The notes beneath the pieces are model-generated. The model was not told the origin of the DNA, made no database searches, and saw nothing but the letters and a program-made list of their open reading frames with translations. The translations under genes were made by a program, and so were the position numbers. A stretch of 64,000 nt of DNA from Rhinopomastus cyanomelas (Eukaryota; Chordata; Aves; Bucerotiformes; Rhinopomastidae): assembly GCA_013400115.1 (NCBI GenBank), contig VXBP01010414.1, positions 146,512 to 210,511 of the forward strand, read 5' to 3'. Position 1 is the stretch's first letter; every line of letters begins with the position of its first letter. Shown here in pieces: positions 22,630-34,694 of this stretch.

Positions 22630-25600
22630 TGAGCCAGAATCTTAATGCTGAAACACTAAAAAGGGAGAAGATACTTCCAACAGTTCCTGCTTCTGTGGAA
22701 CTGCAATATCGCTGAAGTTCCAATTCATGTGTCTTGACATCAGCGGTCATTTTAATGTCCAGCTCTCTGTTTCATGTGCTCTCCTCTGAAATGCTGATAT
22801 GTACAGCCACAAATGAGGAGGAAACTCTCTCCATTTCAATCCATGAAAATCCAGATGAAGCTTTCCTTCTACTAATCTCTGAGGTTCCACACTGTCTAAA
22901 GACACAGCAAATCTCTAGGGCAGGATAGCTGGTCTGTCCAGCTCAGCAACATTGTGCGTGTGTCCTTCACCACACAAATGAGAAAAAAACACCAACATGG
23001 AGTCCAAAAGAAAAAAAGAAGGGAAGCAGCAGAACTGGAAAAAAGAACTGGAAGAAACCCAGAACTGGAACTCCAAACCTTCTGTTCTGTTCACCAAAAA
23101 CACACAAGGTTACATATTTTTTTAAAACCATAACAACTAGATATACAGAAAAAAGTCTTAGAAGATCATGCATTTTCTTAAAGGATATCTGTATATCTGC
23201 ATTGCTTTCAGTTTGCAGTCTTCTTGGCAACAGACCGCTCTAGGATGAAATTTATTTTGTTTGGGTTAGTACATTTAATGTAATAATGAGGACTTTCCAG
23301 TTCTTAATAGTTGTGGATCAGTTGTAATATCGTCGTAGTACCATTAGAAAACTTTAGAAAACTTCTGACTGTGGTTATTTAGGTTACATTTAAATATACA
23401 CAATTTTTACACTTTTTTTTAGGTTTCATGATACATAAGTTTGTTTAGTATCATATAATGTACTTTTAAAATTTGTTAATTCTATTTCTGTTTATGTATT
23501 TTAGGTGATATAATAGTTTATTCTCTTATTCGTAGTTTATTCTGCTTATTCTTCTTATAGAGCATGATGGAATTGGAAGATTTATGTCAAGCTCCACTAA
23601 AACTTTCTATTCAGGAAATTACTGGAAAAGTATATTTTAGTTCCAGAAATCATTTTGGTTTGAATAATACATCACTTCAGTTGAACAGTTCAGGAGCAGC
23701 CTAAATCAGAATAGTTGAATACCTTTCTATATTCTTGTCTCCTTCACAATTTGTAGCTCTTCTATGAGCATGATGTTAATCTGGATATCAGCTTTAAACC
23801 TCAACATTTATGTAAGACAATACCCAAATGTTTAAAATATATTTCAAAAACCGCCAGAATTCATAATTTAGAACATCTATAATGCTACACTTAGACTTTT
23901 ACTACCATCATCCAATATGAGAATTGAATACTAAATAAAAATTTAATAGTACCTTCTGTACAAGTTGGATAACCGAAACCACACCAGATAGATGTGTTAA
24001 CTGGGCACCACAGTTAGGTGTATATTCATAGTTCATGTCTGGGTTTTTTAGAATCTCAGCATTTTTTTAAGCTGTTTAATACACTCAGGAAAATATGCAT
24101 TGGTTCAAAATTGCAAATATATCTAAACATGCCTGACCTTTCATGGATTGGGGTAGACTTTGTTACCAGACTCATTTATGGAAAAACAAGAGCAATTGTC
24201 TAGGCACCTGGTATTTTAAATTGTTAGTCAGCAGCAAAAGTTGTTTAGTGCATGGTTTGGACTTGCAATTTTTGTTCTCACAGATCCAATGATACTGTTA
24301 TCATTGTATGATAATGAAGCTCAATGTATTATTAAACATTTTCCCAAACAACTACTCATTAACACTTAATTTTTTAACAGACTTCCTAAATTGTCATACA
24401 TCCAGATAGTCCACTAGCACTAACACAATCACACATATATATTGTCTTCTCACATCTATAATGCAATTATGTTCTGACAGCTGTATAAAGAAAAAAAAGA
24501 AGAAAAAAAAAACACCCCACTTTATCTATGTTACTGAATATTCATCTTACACTTGTTTTCAATTCCAGTAATGGATATGATATTTACAATAAAATTAATA
24601 ACAATTAATGTTGGTGAAAAAATGTATTATCAATTTAATCTTTATACTGGAGCTAAAGGGCTATCTGATAATGCATATCTGATGATGGGTTTCAGAAGTA
24701 GTCCAAGACAACAAAAGGAGTAATTGCATATGCATGTTTTCTGATATGTTATAATAATGTATTTTGAATGAAAAGAGTAACCTTGAAGTATCTGTTCTAT
24801 TTATGTATTTGCTGAATAAAGATTGCTAGCTAATATTGTTGTGTTACTTTCCTCACTTTTCAGTGTAAAAATATTAACATTAAATGATCCATTTTTAGTA
24901 GTAACAGCTGAATGCATGACTATAACTGCAGACTAGCCTTTATCAGAAAACACAGTTTTAGAAACATGATGGATTCAGTTGACAGACATTGATGCAACTT
25001 CTTTTCCCCCACTTTTTCTGATTGCTATAATGAATATTGACATTGTCTTCAAATTTCTGTGATTAAGTAATCACAGTAGCAGGTGAAACTTCACAGAAGT
25101 AATTTTTCCTTGACCTCACTGGAAATATGAAAAACCGAGAAGGGCCAGATTCTGAGCCTTATAAGTGCTACTCTGGTTTAAACTATCCAAAGAATTTGCT
25201 TATCTAAACTGGCACAAACTCACACCGTCAACTTTAACATAAACATTTGGCCAACTTTGGTCTCTGTTGCATATTTCATTGCAAAAACCTTTGCCTCTGT
25301 TTTTTGGATTTTGTTCTTAGAGTTATTGTCTTCATTATATTGATCTATTGATTCCAGTTAGAAAGGTGGGTTATTAATCTTATACCCTTTTCAACAGTCC
25401 TAGTTTAATCCACTTTTTCCTGTTTCTCCTGCAGCCATAAAATGAACAGATAAGAATAACACATGCAGAAAAACAAAAACTAAATTCTCAACAATTTTTG
25501 GTGCAAGATACTGATTATATGCATTTGCATAATCCTTTGTTATTTTGTATTGTATTGAAACTTCTGAATGGACACATATCTTCTTCATGTATAAAATCTA

Positions 25601-26400
25601 ATGTAAAAGTAAATAAAAGAAAAAAAAATCTTTCCAGGCACTGGTACTCACACTGGTATTCATGACCACAGCACTCCAGTCAGGGGGAAAGTGGATATTA
25701 GTATTAGAATCCATGTATTTTTCAATACCAGGTATTGTACTAGAAGGGTTTCACTTAACTGAAAGGAACAATTTGGAAGTAAGGGGAAGTAATTTTGAAA
25801 ACTTATATTGCTTTATTTTAACAAAATCACACTTAAAACTTTAAAAGCTGAGATCAGTTTTATTTTTGCAGAAAAAGTTGGTGAAGGTCCTGCCATAGAC
25901 CAGTGATATCTGAAGAGGAATGCTATGGGCATGTGTGATGGGCGATAGCTAAGGCCTGTTTCTTGTGCGTTTTTCCTGTACACAAAAAAGCTAAAATGTG
26001 AGCAAACCATGTTGATAGTCACAAGACGCCGTCTTCCTAGGGAACATAGAATTGAGATTTCTCTAAGCCACGTATAGTTCAAGAACCACAGTACACCTTT
26101 GTGATTTTAAAAATGATCCTGCTCATCTTTTCAGCACAAACATTGAGAAGAAATGGAATAATTTAGAGATTTCTACATGGGAGTTGTTGCCTGGAAAAAT
26201 CCCACAGGATCTAATAGCTATCATTTAATCTTTAAATGGAGAAATACAATTTGATCTAATTTTTGAGCAAATATAATTGCTATGGAGTTTTATTTGAACA
26301 TTTCTACTAATATTAATTTAGTGGGAATTAAGCAAAGAACAGGAGATAAAACAACTTCATATAGGCTTGGGAAATAACGTTGGAAAATTTCTCATATGAA
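22630..26400. other. AT-rich stretch without recognisable gene
   Basis: Nothing assignable. An A-rich run lies at 24,489-24,511. Short frames (60-89 codons) are low-complexity. Confidence 0.55.
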
Positions 26401-26408
26401 AAGAACAT

Positions 26409-27000
26409 GGGGAGGGTTGGTCAACAGCTGAATATGAGTCAGCAGGTGGCCCAGAAGACCAACAGTAACCTGACTGGTATCAGAGAGTGTGGTTAGCAGT
26501 AGGGAAGTGATTGTCCCCCTGTACTCAGTGCTCATGAGGCACACATCCCATGGCCTGTTTAGTCCCAGGACCTCACTCCAAGGATGACATTGACTTGCTG
26601 GAGTGTGTCCAAGAAAGGCAAACAAGATGATGAGGGGTCTAGAGCACAAGTATTATGAGGAGTAGCTGAGGGAACTGAGTTGCTTTACCTGGACAAAAGG
26701 AGGATCAGAGGAGACCTTATTGTTGTCTACAACTGACTACTCAAAAGGAGATTGTAGTGAACTGTCTGTGAGTCTCTTCTCCCCATTAACAAATTACAGG
26801 ACTAGAGGAAATCGTTGCAAGTTGCACAGAGGAGGTTTAGCCTGGATGTTAGGAAAAATTTATTCACTGGAACTGGTGGAGACTGGGAACATTCTTGGAG
26901 ACATTTAAAGGACATGCAGATTTGTGGGCTTAGCAGTGCTATGTTTATTGTTGGACTTAAAGGTCTTTTGCAATCTAAACATTTCTATGAGCCTATGAAA
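26409..27000 (+). mobile_element. Old CR1, ORF2 C-terminal region and tail, plus strand
   Basis: Shows, in order, the CR1 stretch from GGAGGGTTGGTCAACAGC (26,411-26,428), the VLGPRTSL-type region (reduced), LDKRRIRGDLI-like CTGGACAAAAGGAGGATCAGAGG region (26,690-26,715), then RFSLDVRKNLFTGTG (about 26,830-26,875) and a worn tail with GACTTAAAGGTCTTTTGCAATC and CTATGAGCCTATG. Frames are broken throughout. An old subfamily, 5'-truncated. Confidence 0.85.
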
Positions 27001-27004
27001 AGTT

Positions 27005-29235
27005 AATTTTCAGGAAAAATTTGATTAAAAGTATTAATCAAGCTGCAATTTCTGGGCTCTGTCTAGATCAAGTGGTAAAACATCTACTAAGAGGTACAGT
27101 CTTAATTTTTCAGTAAATGTAGGTGTAATAGGAGTAGCATATTAGTCATATTAGTGAATAATTGCAGGATTTGTTTTCCTTATTAATAGTTCTTTCTTTT
27201 ACCCTGAAAAAGGTCTTAATTAGTAGATTTTTATTTAAAGACTCGTAATTAGGCCTTACAGAATACAGAAATTGAAACAGTGAAAGACAGTCCTGAATAT
27301 TTGGTAGGTCTGCCTGTCTGATGGTTAGAAATTTACCTGTCCTGGAGTTGAACAATATACATAGAATGAAACTATTGAGTAATCCTTTAATGTCAGGATG
27401 TATTATTGATGGTTGGTCACTCTCCAGTGAAGTATCAGTATCCATTGTAATATTTCATTTTTACTTGATTCTCTTACCTCTTTCCTTCTGGACTGAAGCT
27501 ATAACAACCAAGAGTATGTTTAAAGCTATAGCTCTAACTAATCTGCTTTTTTAGTTTCTTCTTTGCATTTGTAAATTTTAACTAATACAAATACACCTCT
27601 AACATCCTAGAAACAGTCTCCAATCTCTGTTGACACATAAAATAAAATTATTAAGTAATATAACCCCTTATTTTTGTGCTTTTCTGCTGATATTTCTGCT
27701 ACTCTTGCCTTTGATCTGAACACTGCAATTCTTCTACTTCCCAAAGTCTTCAACAAGACGCACATGATACTAATGTTTTCTTTAGTTCTAGGATCTGCGT
27801 AGGTTTATTTGATTTGCTTGTGAACTTATTCCACAGCTTGCTTCATCTTCATTGGTCTGCAGGTCTACATAACATTCAAATTTTCTATATACAATATAAT
27901 CTACATATAATCTTCATTCTTTTTGTTATCCTCAAACTGGTTTTGCCCAGCTCCTAAATTTGTAAATCTCTGACTATTGGTGGGTTATTCTCAGCCTGTG
28001 CCTTCACTCATTTAGTATCTGTACATCTTTTCACTGCAGAAGCTCCTCAATATAGTGGGAGGATTCGTCAGGGCCCCTGTTATCATCCATACCATGTTGC
28101 ATCGTTAAGTTAGTCTTATGGGTTTTAGCCTGTATCAGATAACAAATTGTTACTAATATGTCTATGAAAATAAGAGTTACATGATTAAAAGAAAAGCAAA
28201 AGTAAAATAATGTACACAGACACTTTGTCTTCAGGAAAAAAAAAAAAATATTGCTGCTAAACAATGTGTAACAAAGCTCCATGTATCCAAATCAGGGTCA
28301 GACAAAAAAGGAAAAGATTGCCCAACTTTAATCACGAGGCCTTATGAAGTCAGCATGACTTCAGACAACAGTGATGTATTTTAAGGTTACAAACCCATCT
28401 GTATGTAGTCCACAAAGCACACATTAACACTTCTGACAGGCATGTTACAAACCGTTCTATGACTCAAAGCTTCTAACTAGGATTAGACCTGCTAGCTACA
28501 TTCTTGCTAAGTTAGTCTTCTTGCTGTCAGGGTACACTGTTGGCGCATGTTTACATGGCTTGTTATACATGAGGACTCCTAGGTCCATTTCCATAATAAA
28601 CTTTTCTATCTAACCACTTTTGGGCCTAGGGTCAAGAAGGGTCAAGAAACTGGGTCAAGAAACTATTTGAACTGACTTTGCATTTTTTGTTGCTGAACTT
28701 GATGAGGGGTCTGTTAGCCTATTCCTGATGTTTGCTGAGCTCTCTTTGAATAGCCCTGCTGTGTAGCCCTGATTTAGTATCATCTGCAAAACTATTGTTA
28801 GTGCATTTTGTGTCATTCTTCCTAATATAGAACTTCCTAATATAGACAAAATATTGCTGAAAAATGTGATTTTCATTGTCTTCTTTGTTATCTGCAAAAT
28901 GATGTATATCAAGTTTCAAAGTTATGGAAAAAACTTGTTAACTTTCCTTTCCTGAGAGGAATATAATGACTTAAATGATAGTAATCTGAAATCGGTTTTG
29001 TAGTAGAAAATAATTGTTATTTTGTTTAAGCAAAGTTCTTTCAGCATGACTAAACATTGCTCTGACTTCAGATTTTGAAGACATTAAAGAACCCTTAGAG
29101 ATAATAAAGACTAAAAATAGAAAAAAATATTTTAAAGTAGGCTTAGAATGTTTCAATATTGTGCTAGGTTAGGAAAACGGATTCTGGGTATCACCTTTCC
29201 TTTCCTCTTCTTTTATCAAAATACTGTGTGTTACA
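27005..29235. other. AT-rich stretch; one weak exon-like island on the minus strand
   Basis: Contains the exon-like island at 28,031-28,129 listed separately, an A-run at 28,237-28,249 and a decamer GGGTCAAGAA repeated three times at 28,629-28,663. Nothing else is assignable. Confidence 0.5.
28031..28129 (-). other. Possible terminal coding exon, unidentified product
   Basis: On the minus strand a stretch of 32 codons ends in TGA (28,031-28,033) and begins right after an acceptor-like TTATCTGATACAG. The peptide is hydrophilic and non-repetitive (it contains NLTMQHGMDDNRGPDE and ends HYIEELLQ), unlike the low-complexity frames around it. I do not recognise the protein. It could be a real last exon, a fragment of an old element, or chance. 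No upstream exon could be linked. Confidence 0.2.
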
Positions 29236-29239
29236 CTTT

Positions 29240-29790
29240 AAACTCTAGAGAAGTTAGAAAGTAACCCCTGACCCCACAGAGCTAGTCAGGAAAGCTAAGA
29301 AATTAAGAGCTATTGGCTAGGTTATTGTTTCCTTAATGTGGGCTATCTGGGAAGACAAAGCCTCTGTCTCCTCACAGACACTGTGAAGGCATCCATGAGA
29401 CCCAGGTAAGGTGCTTCCAAAGGAGGTTTGTACTCAGTTGAGAGGGAGGTGCTAGGGGTGTCTCCATATACCCTGCACCCTGATAATAAAAGAGACTGCT
29501 TGGGGGTGAGCCTGTCCCTTTTTGCCTGTGCCTTTTCTTCCTCTCTGTAAGTTGCCAAGGAGCTCTGGCCCCAGCCCCCTGTCCAGCTAAATCTAGCCCA
29601 GACCTCTGCTCAGCCAGCGCTGGGCAGGAATGCTGCACCAACAGGAGTGATGGTGTAGGATGATGGCAGCATCCTGCACCTCATCACCACCATGCCAAAC
29701 TGAGCTGTGCTCAGCCAAGACATGTGGCATGGTACCATGATAACCTCTGAACTCTATTTCCAGCCCTTATAGGAGCTGGGCATCACATTT
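29240..29790 (+). repeat. Possible LTR-like segment
   Basis: A GC-richer island in AT-rich surroundings with CATATA at about 29,465, AATAAA at 29,485-29,490, then a pyrimidine-rich stretch and a CAGCCCCC-type GC-rich downstream part. This order resembles R-U5 of an LTR. Ends and target duplication were not found, and no second copy is in this window, so the call is weak. Confidence 0.3.
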
Positions 29791-29799
29791 ACTAATCCC

Positions 29800-30310
29800 C
29801 AATGTTCTTAGACCTCCACGATTAGTTTACTGAGCATGTCTGCCAGCTCCTTCAGCACTCTTGGGTATAACCCATCAGTCCCATAGATTTGTTTATATAT
29901 GAGGTATAGCAAGTCATGAACCATCTCCTCTTGGGCTATGTAGGCCTCATTCTGCTCCTTATCCCTGTTTTCCAACTCAAGAGCTGGGGTACCTAGGGAA
30001 CAACTAGTCCTACTGTTAAAGAAAGAGGGAAAGAAAGCATTAGCTACCTCACCTTTTCCTTGTCCTTTGTCACTGATGCCCCCAACACCCAAAAAATGAT
30101 GAAGATTCCCCCTAGTCTTCTTTTGCTGTGACTATTATTTATCAAAGTATTTTTCTTGTCTTTTACAGCTGTTGCTAGGTTAAATTCTGACTGGGCTTTA
30201 GCCCTTCTAATTTTATCCTTGCATAACTTCACTACATCTTCATAGTATTCATGAGCTGTCCTCCCCATCTTACAAAAGCCATAGACTCTCCTTTCCTCTG
30301 AGTTCCAACC
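29800..30310 (-). mobile_element. Old CR1 fragment (ORF2 linker and start of RT), minus strand
   Basis: The minus strand encodes, from high to low coordinate, EDVVKLCKDKIRRAKAQSEF (the basic linker), then a gap in frame, VANAFFPSFF (normally LNAFFASVF), and DGLYPRVLKELADMLSKL (normally DGIHPRVLKELADV). This is the CR1 segment between endonuclease and RT fingers. It lacks both a 5' end and a tail and has frameshifts, so it is an old remnant. Confidence 0.85.
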
Positions 30311-30314
30311 AAGG

Positions 30315-30710
30315 ATCCGTGTTCAGGTAAAATATGACACCACACTATGTGCAATGAAGAAAACTAGCTGTTTGACAGCCAAAATCAGTATAGATTGCTT
30401 AAGGGTCAGATGAGCTTTCCTTGAAAGTGTTTATTTCATTTCACTCACTATGAAGAAGGTTCCAGAGGTTCCTTCAGAGGCAGAGTTATACAGTATAAAT
30501 GCCTACAGTTAAATGAAATTAATTCCCCCCAATATGTCTAGTCATCAAACTTCCTCAATAACCAATTCAGACAAACATTCAAAGTTCAATTAGTCTCTTT
30601 CTAAGATAGGTGTCTAAGACAGGTACAATGAATTACACTTTGATGGTATAAGTTACTTAATTGGGACAGCAGATAAGTGCTTGATACTATTTGCCCAACT
30701 TCCATGTGAT
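30315..30710. other. Short AT-rich gap, nothing recognised
   Basis: No coding region or repeat seen. Confidence 0.5.
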
Positions 30711-30713
30711 CTG

Positions 30714-30935
30714 CAGAGTCCTGCATGTGGGCAAGAACAACCCCAAGTACCACTATAAGCTGGGGACCCAGGGGGGTTGTGGAGTCTCCATCACTGGAGA
30801 TGTTCAAGGCCCGCCTGGATATGTTCCTGTGCAACTTGGTCTGGGTGATCCTGCTGTGTCAGGAGGATTGGGCTAGATGATCTTTCACGGTCCCTTCCAG
30901 TCCGTAATGATTCTATAATTCTATGATTCTGTGAT
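30714..30935 (+). mobile_element. CR1 with internal deletion, plus strand
   Basis: Begins in the RVLHVGKNNPKYHYKLG stretch of ORF2 and after GGGGACCCA (30,762-30,770) jumps straight to GGGGTTGTGGAGTCTCC, the region close to the ORF2 end. Roughly 300 bp of normal CR1 are missing between the two, compared with 57,040-57,355. It then continues to the ORF2 stop and the 3' tail with ATTCTATGATTCTGTGAT. The tail is well preserved, so the deletion happened in a fairly young copy or during its insertion. Confidence 0.9.
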
Positions 30936-30939
30936 CCTG

Positions 30940-33318
30940 AAGTTACAATGTTTGAGCTTTCCTGGACTGCAGTGGTTTGGCTTCAGCATCTCTCTTGGTT
31001 TGGGACACAAAGGGTCAGAACGAAATAATGCTTCTCAAGACTTACTGAGGTTGTCATAGCATTGAATTTTCTCTAAGCTTGGGAAGGATATTTTGCTTAT
31101 AGGCTAGACTTTCTTTCTGGCCTTGCTTTCTTTATGCTGATTGCTGAATCCTTACTTGCATGAAGATAAAAAAATAAGTATTGAAAGTATTGTCAATGAA
31201 TTTCTATTTTTTCTAAAATCTCTATGGACCTCAGAAAGAGAGCAGACTGGCCTTTAGAAGTTGCACAAGCATAAGGAGATACAAAAAAAAAAATCTGACA
31301 TATCATTCCAAAGTCATATCTCAAGAGTTTCTTAATTAACATTAAAACAAAAATAATCAGAAGACTTTTCAAGCAAAATGACACTGTAGTCTAAAATATC
31401 CCCTGATCTGACAGCTTGAGGGTCAGAGCTGTCACTCTGTTATTAATTAATCCTGCTGGCCATCCTGGCAACACAGCAGGAGATGCAGAAAATTATTCAT
31501 TCATACAGCATCCCAGAGGTAAATGTGCCCCCCCGCAGTGCACAACCAGTGTTTTTATAAACTCATAACAATAGCTGAGGGAATTCTTTTAAATGAAGTA
31601 CTATTAAACATTTATTGACAAAAACATTCCAGTTTAATTTATTTTCCTTTACATAATTTTTTCAATAGTGGCAATAAAAGTAATTGCATAACCAAGAATT
31701 CTGAAGTGCTTTAAAATAGTGACAATATTTCCATTACTAAATCTGATTTCCCCTGTAAAGGTGATCTCCTGAACTTTTCTAGAATCAGTAGCTTGGACTT
31801 TTCAAGGCAGGGGAAGGGAAGGAAACCACCATAGCATAAGACTGGATAAAACAGGCTGGTTTAATGGTCAACCTAGTTTAAAGTCCTGTCTCTAAAAATG
31901 AACAACAACATAAAGATAGCAGTATATAGTATATGTAAGGATAACCATGGTTACTTGGTGATACTTCTTGCATTTTCCCAACCTACAACAATCTGCATCT
32001 GGGGATCTCAATAAGCAAAACTTTCTAAGTTTTCAGTATCTCTTGATGGATTCTGTCTGCTTAGACATGTCCATCCTCTCTTGAATGACCATTAAGCTTT
32101 TTTAAACTCATTAAGGTACTGTAGCACGAAGTTACACAATTGAAGCATGCATTGTATAAAAAGTCACCTCCTTATGTTTATTCAGCATCTGCTATTGCGT
32201 AGTTTAATTCAATGTTTCCTAATTAGTATTTTGGAAGAGACAGTAAACAACTCCCTGTCTCATACCATTCACAGTTTCAAAGATGTCCATGTTTTTATCC
32301 CATTATTCAACTCTTATTGTTCATCTTTGCCACAGTTCTTCACTGTATTTGCTCTTTTTCTATGTATCTTTTCCAAATCTTATATGCATTCAATTATGGA
32401 AGGATAGGCAAGAAATCAGGTCTGCTCTCAATACTCAGAACATGGCTAGCCACAAGTATATGCAGTGACATAGTTTTCCAAGTCCTTTCTTTGTAAATTT
32501 TACTTTGGTTTGCTAATTTCAACTGCTTCTGAGCACAGATTCTTCTTCAGCTTTTTCATTCCAGAAATGCATTTTCACTAGTGTTGAAAGATAAAAGCAT
32601 ATATTCTAACACATAAACTTCAGGGATTGAGTCCTGAATGTTGATGCTTCAATGCCACTTTCTGAATATGAGTTACTAAAGTACCTGAGAACTTTCAATT
32701 TGAAAAGTAGAGTAAATGTTTTTCCAGTTACAGAAGCCCTTCTTAATTACAATAGAAGTTAGTGCAATAGTTTAATTACAGATCATTTTAGGAAATTAAC
32801 AGATTTCATGCAAACTAAAATGGTAATAATAATTGTAATTAATATTGTAAAATACTGTTGTAGCTGACAGAGTTAGAGAAGTTTAGTTTTCTTAACATAT
32901 ATTTTTTAATTTACATTGACATATTTTTTTAATATGAAGAAACCATAAGGATAAAAGTTTTAATATTTTCATATTAGTTTTTTAGTGGAAATTAATATTT
33001 TAAGCAATAATTGGACAGGTATTAAATAAGATACACTATTGATCTATATTTTATTATGAGAACTGCATATTTAATGTTGAATGTGTTCAACTTGCATGTA
33101 GAGATAATTATAAAACAAACTGATAAAATACATTGTAAGTATGGTCTTCCTGTTTATGACATCGTCAATACTTTGTTGCAGAAATAGCTAGTGCAGAACT
33201 CACTGAAAAAATGGAAAACTTAAGTAATTTTTTAAGATGTAGAAAACTATTAACAAAGTTAGATTTTTTTTAATCACTTGTAGACCCCATTTTAATTGTC
33301 CATTTTCTATCTGTCTGA
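30940..33318. other. AT-rich stretch without recognisable gene
   Basis: Nothing assignable. A sub-stretch at about 31,400-31,510 is of less skewed composition, contains TTATTAATTAATCC, and reads like conserved non-coding DNA, but conservation cannot be judged here. Confidence 0.5.
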
Positions 33319-33320
33319 GT

Positions 33321-33768
33321 TACAGAATCACAGAATGTTAGAGATTGGAAGGGACCTCAAAAGATCATCTCGTCCAATCTCCCTTCCACAGCAGGAGCAC
33401 CTAGACCAAGTCGCACAGGAACAAGTCCACGCAGGTAGTAAATATCTCTAGAGAAGGACTCCACCACCTCCCTGGGCTGTCCATTCCAAAGTCTAACCAC
33501 CCTTTCTATGAATAAGTGTTACCTAACATCCAATCCAAACCTCCCCTGGCACAGCTTCAGGTCATGCCCTCTTGTCCTAGCACTAGCTGCCTGGGAGAGG
33601 AGCCCAATTTCCACCTGTCTACAGCTTCCCCTCAGGTTGTTATAGAGAGTTATAAGGTCCAGTCTGAGTCTCCCCTTCTCCAGACTAAACAACCTCAGCC
33701 TCTCCTCATAAGACTTTCCCTATAGCCCCTTCACCAGCCTCATTGTTCTACTCTGGGCTCAACCCATA
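33321..33768 (-). mobile_element. CR1 3' end, minus strand (distinct subfamily)
   Basis: Tail octamers at 33,321-33,340, then ATTGGAAGGGACCTCAAAAG. The body has subfamily-specific features: the region for a basic ORF2 C-terminus, then AGGTCATGCCCTCTTGTCC, GAGAGGAGCCCAATTTCC and CTCAGCCTCTCCTCATAAG. It is 5'-truncated at about 33,768. Substitutions and small indels mean no intact frame. Confidence 0.92.
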
Positions 33769-33769
33769 C

Positions 33770-34374
33770 TAAAAAAAACACAGCTGCCTTCTTGGCAAAA
33801 CAAGCCTCAATAATTTATGTATTTGTACATCAGATTTGCTTTATGCATTAGTAGACATTTGAACCCAGTCTAAATATTTTCTTACTTAGAAAATTTATAT
33901 ATGACATCTTCATGTGTAATTCCTGTCACTTGCATTGTTTGAAAACAATGCGATCTATCAGTAGACAAAATATCTTGCAAAGTTCACTTTTCTACTACAT
34001 TTGTTTTGATCGCTTTGCTGTTACTTGTAACTAGGAGTAAAGTGCTGAAATACAAAAATAAAAAGCAAGCATAAAAGCTACTGACTGGAACATTTTATAA
34101 TGGAGAAAACAACTCTGAGCTTTCACAAAGCTGTCTTAAGTCTGTCTAAGATAATGTGAAGTGATGAAATTCTCAGTTAATGAAATGTCAGATTAAGAAG
34201 AACACCTATTACATGATGCTCTGTATAAGTTTCTGTATATTTAAGGGATTTTTTTGTTATTCACATATGCTGAGCACTAATTATTTCAAAATACCCAATG
34301 ATTCTTCAACGTTGTAGAGCTTGAAAGAAATCTTTTTTAGATTTGTAATTAAATAACAATCCCATGGGGATCTA
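33770..34374. other. AT-rich gap between two CR1 fragments, no gene
   Basis: Nothing assignable. Confidence 0.5.
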
Positions 34375-34376
34375 AA

Positions 34377-34690
34377 TATCACAGAACTGTTAAAGTTCGA
34401 AGGAACATCTGGAGATCATCTGTTCCAAAATCCCTGTTCAGGCAGAATCATTTAGAACTAGCTTTCCAGGACTATGGCCGGATGGAATCGAAATATCGTC
34501 AAGAAGGAAGACTCCACAATCTGTCTGCTCACCCTGACCATAGTAGAAGTATTTCCTGGTGTTGAGATGGACTACTCTGTGTTTCTGTTTATGCCCATTG
34601 TCTCTGGCATCACTCACAAGAGTCTGGCCCCACCCTGTCTGCACTGTCCCTTCAGGTGTTCATCCAGCCTTCTACTTGTCACTAATATGC
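34377..34690 (-). mobile_element. Old CR1 3' end, minus strand
   Basis: A worn tail (ATCACAGAACTG, then AAGTTCGAAGGAACATCTGG in place of GGAAGGGACCTC), followed by the block with AGGAAGACTCCACAAT (34,505-34,520) and a 5'-truncated body. More diverged than the neighbouring copy at 33.3 kb. Confidence 0.75.
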
Positions 34691-34694
34691 AACA

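Noticed and set aside
28690..28800. FADDTK-like motif on the minus strand, suggesting CR1 RT
   Set aside because: The residues on both sides do not follow the CR1 RT pattern and the motif has a nearby imperfect echo (HFADNKED); most likely chance in AT-rich DNA.
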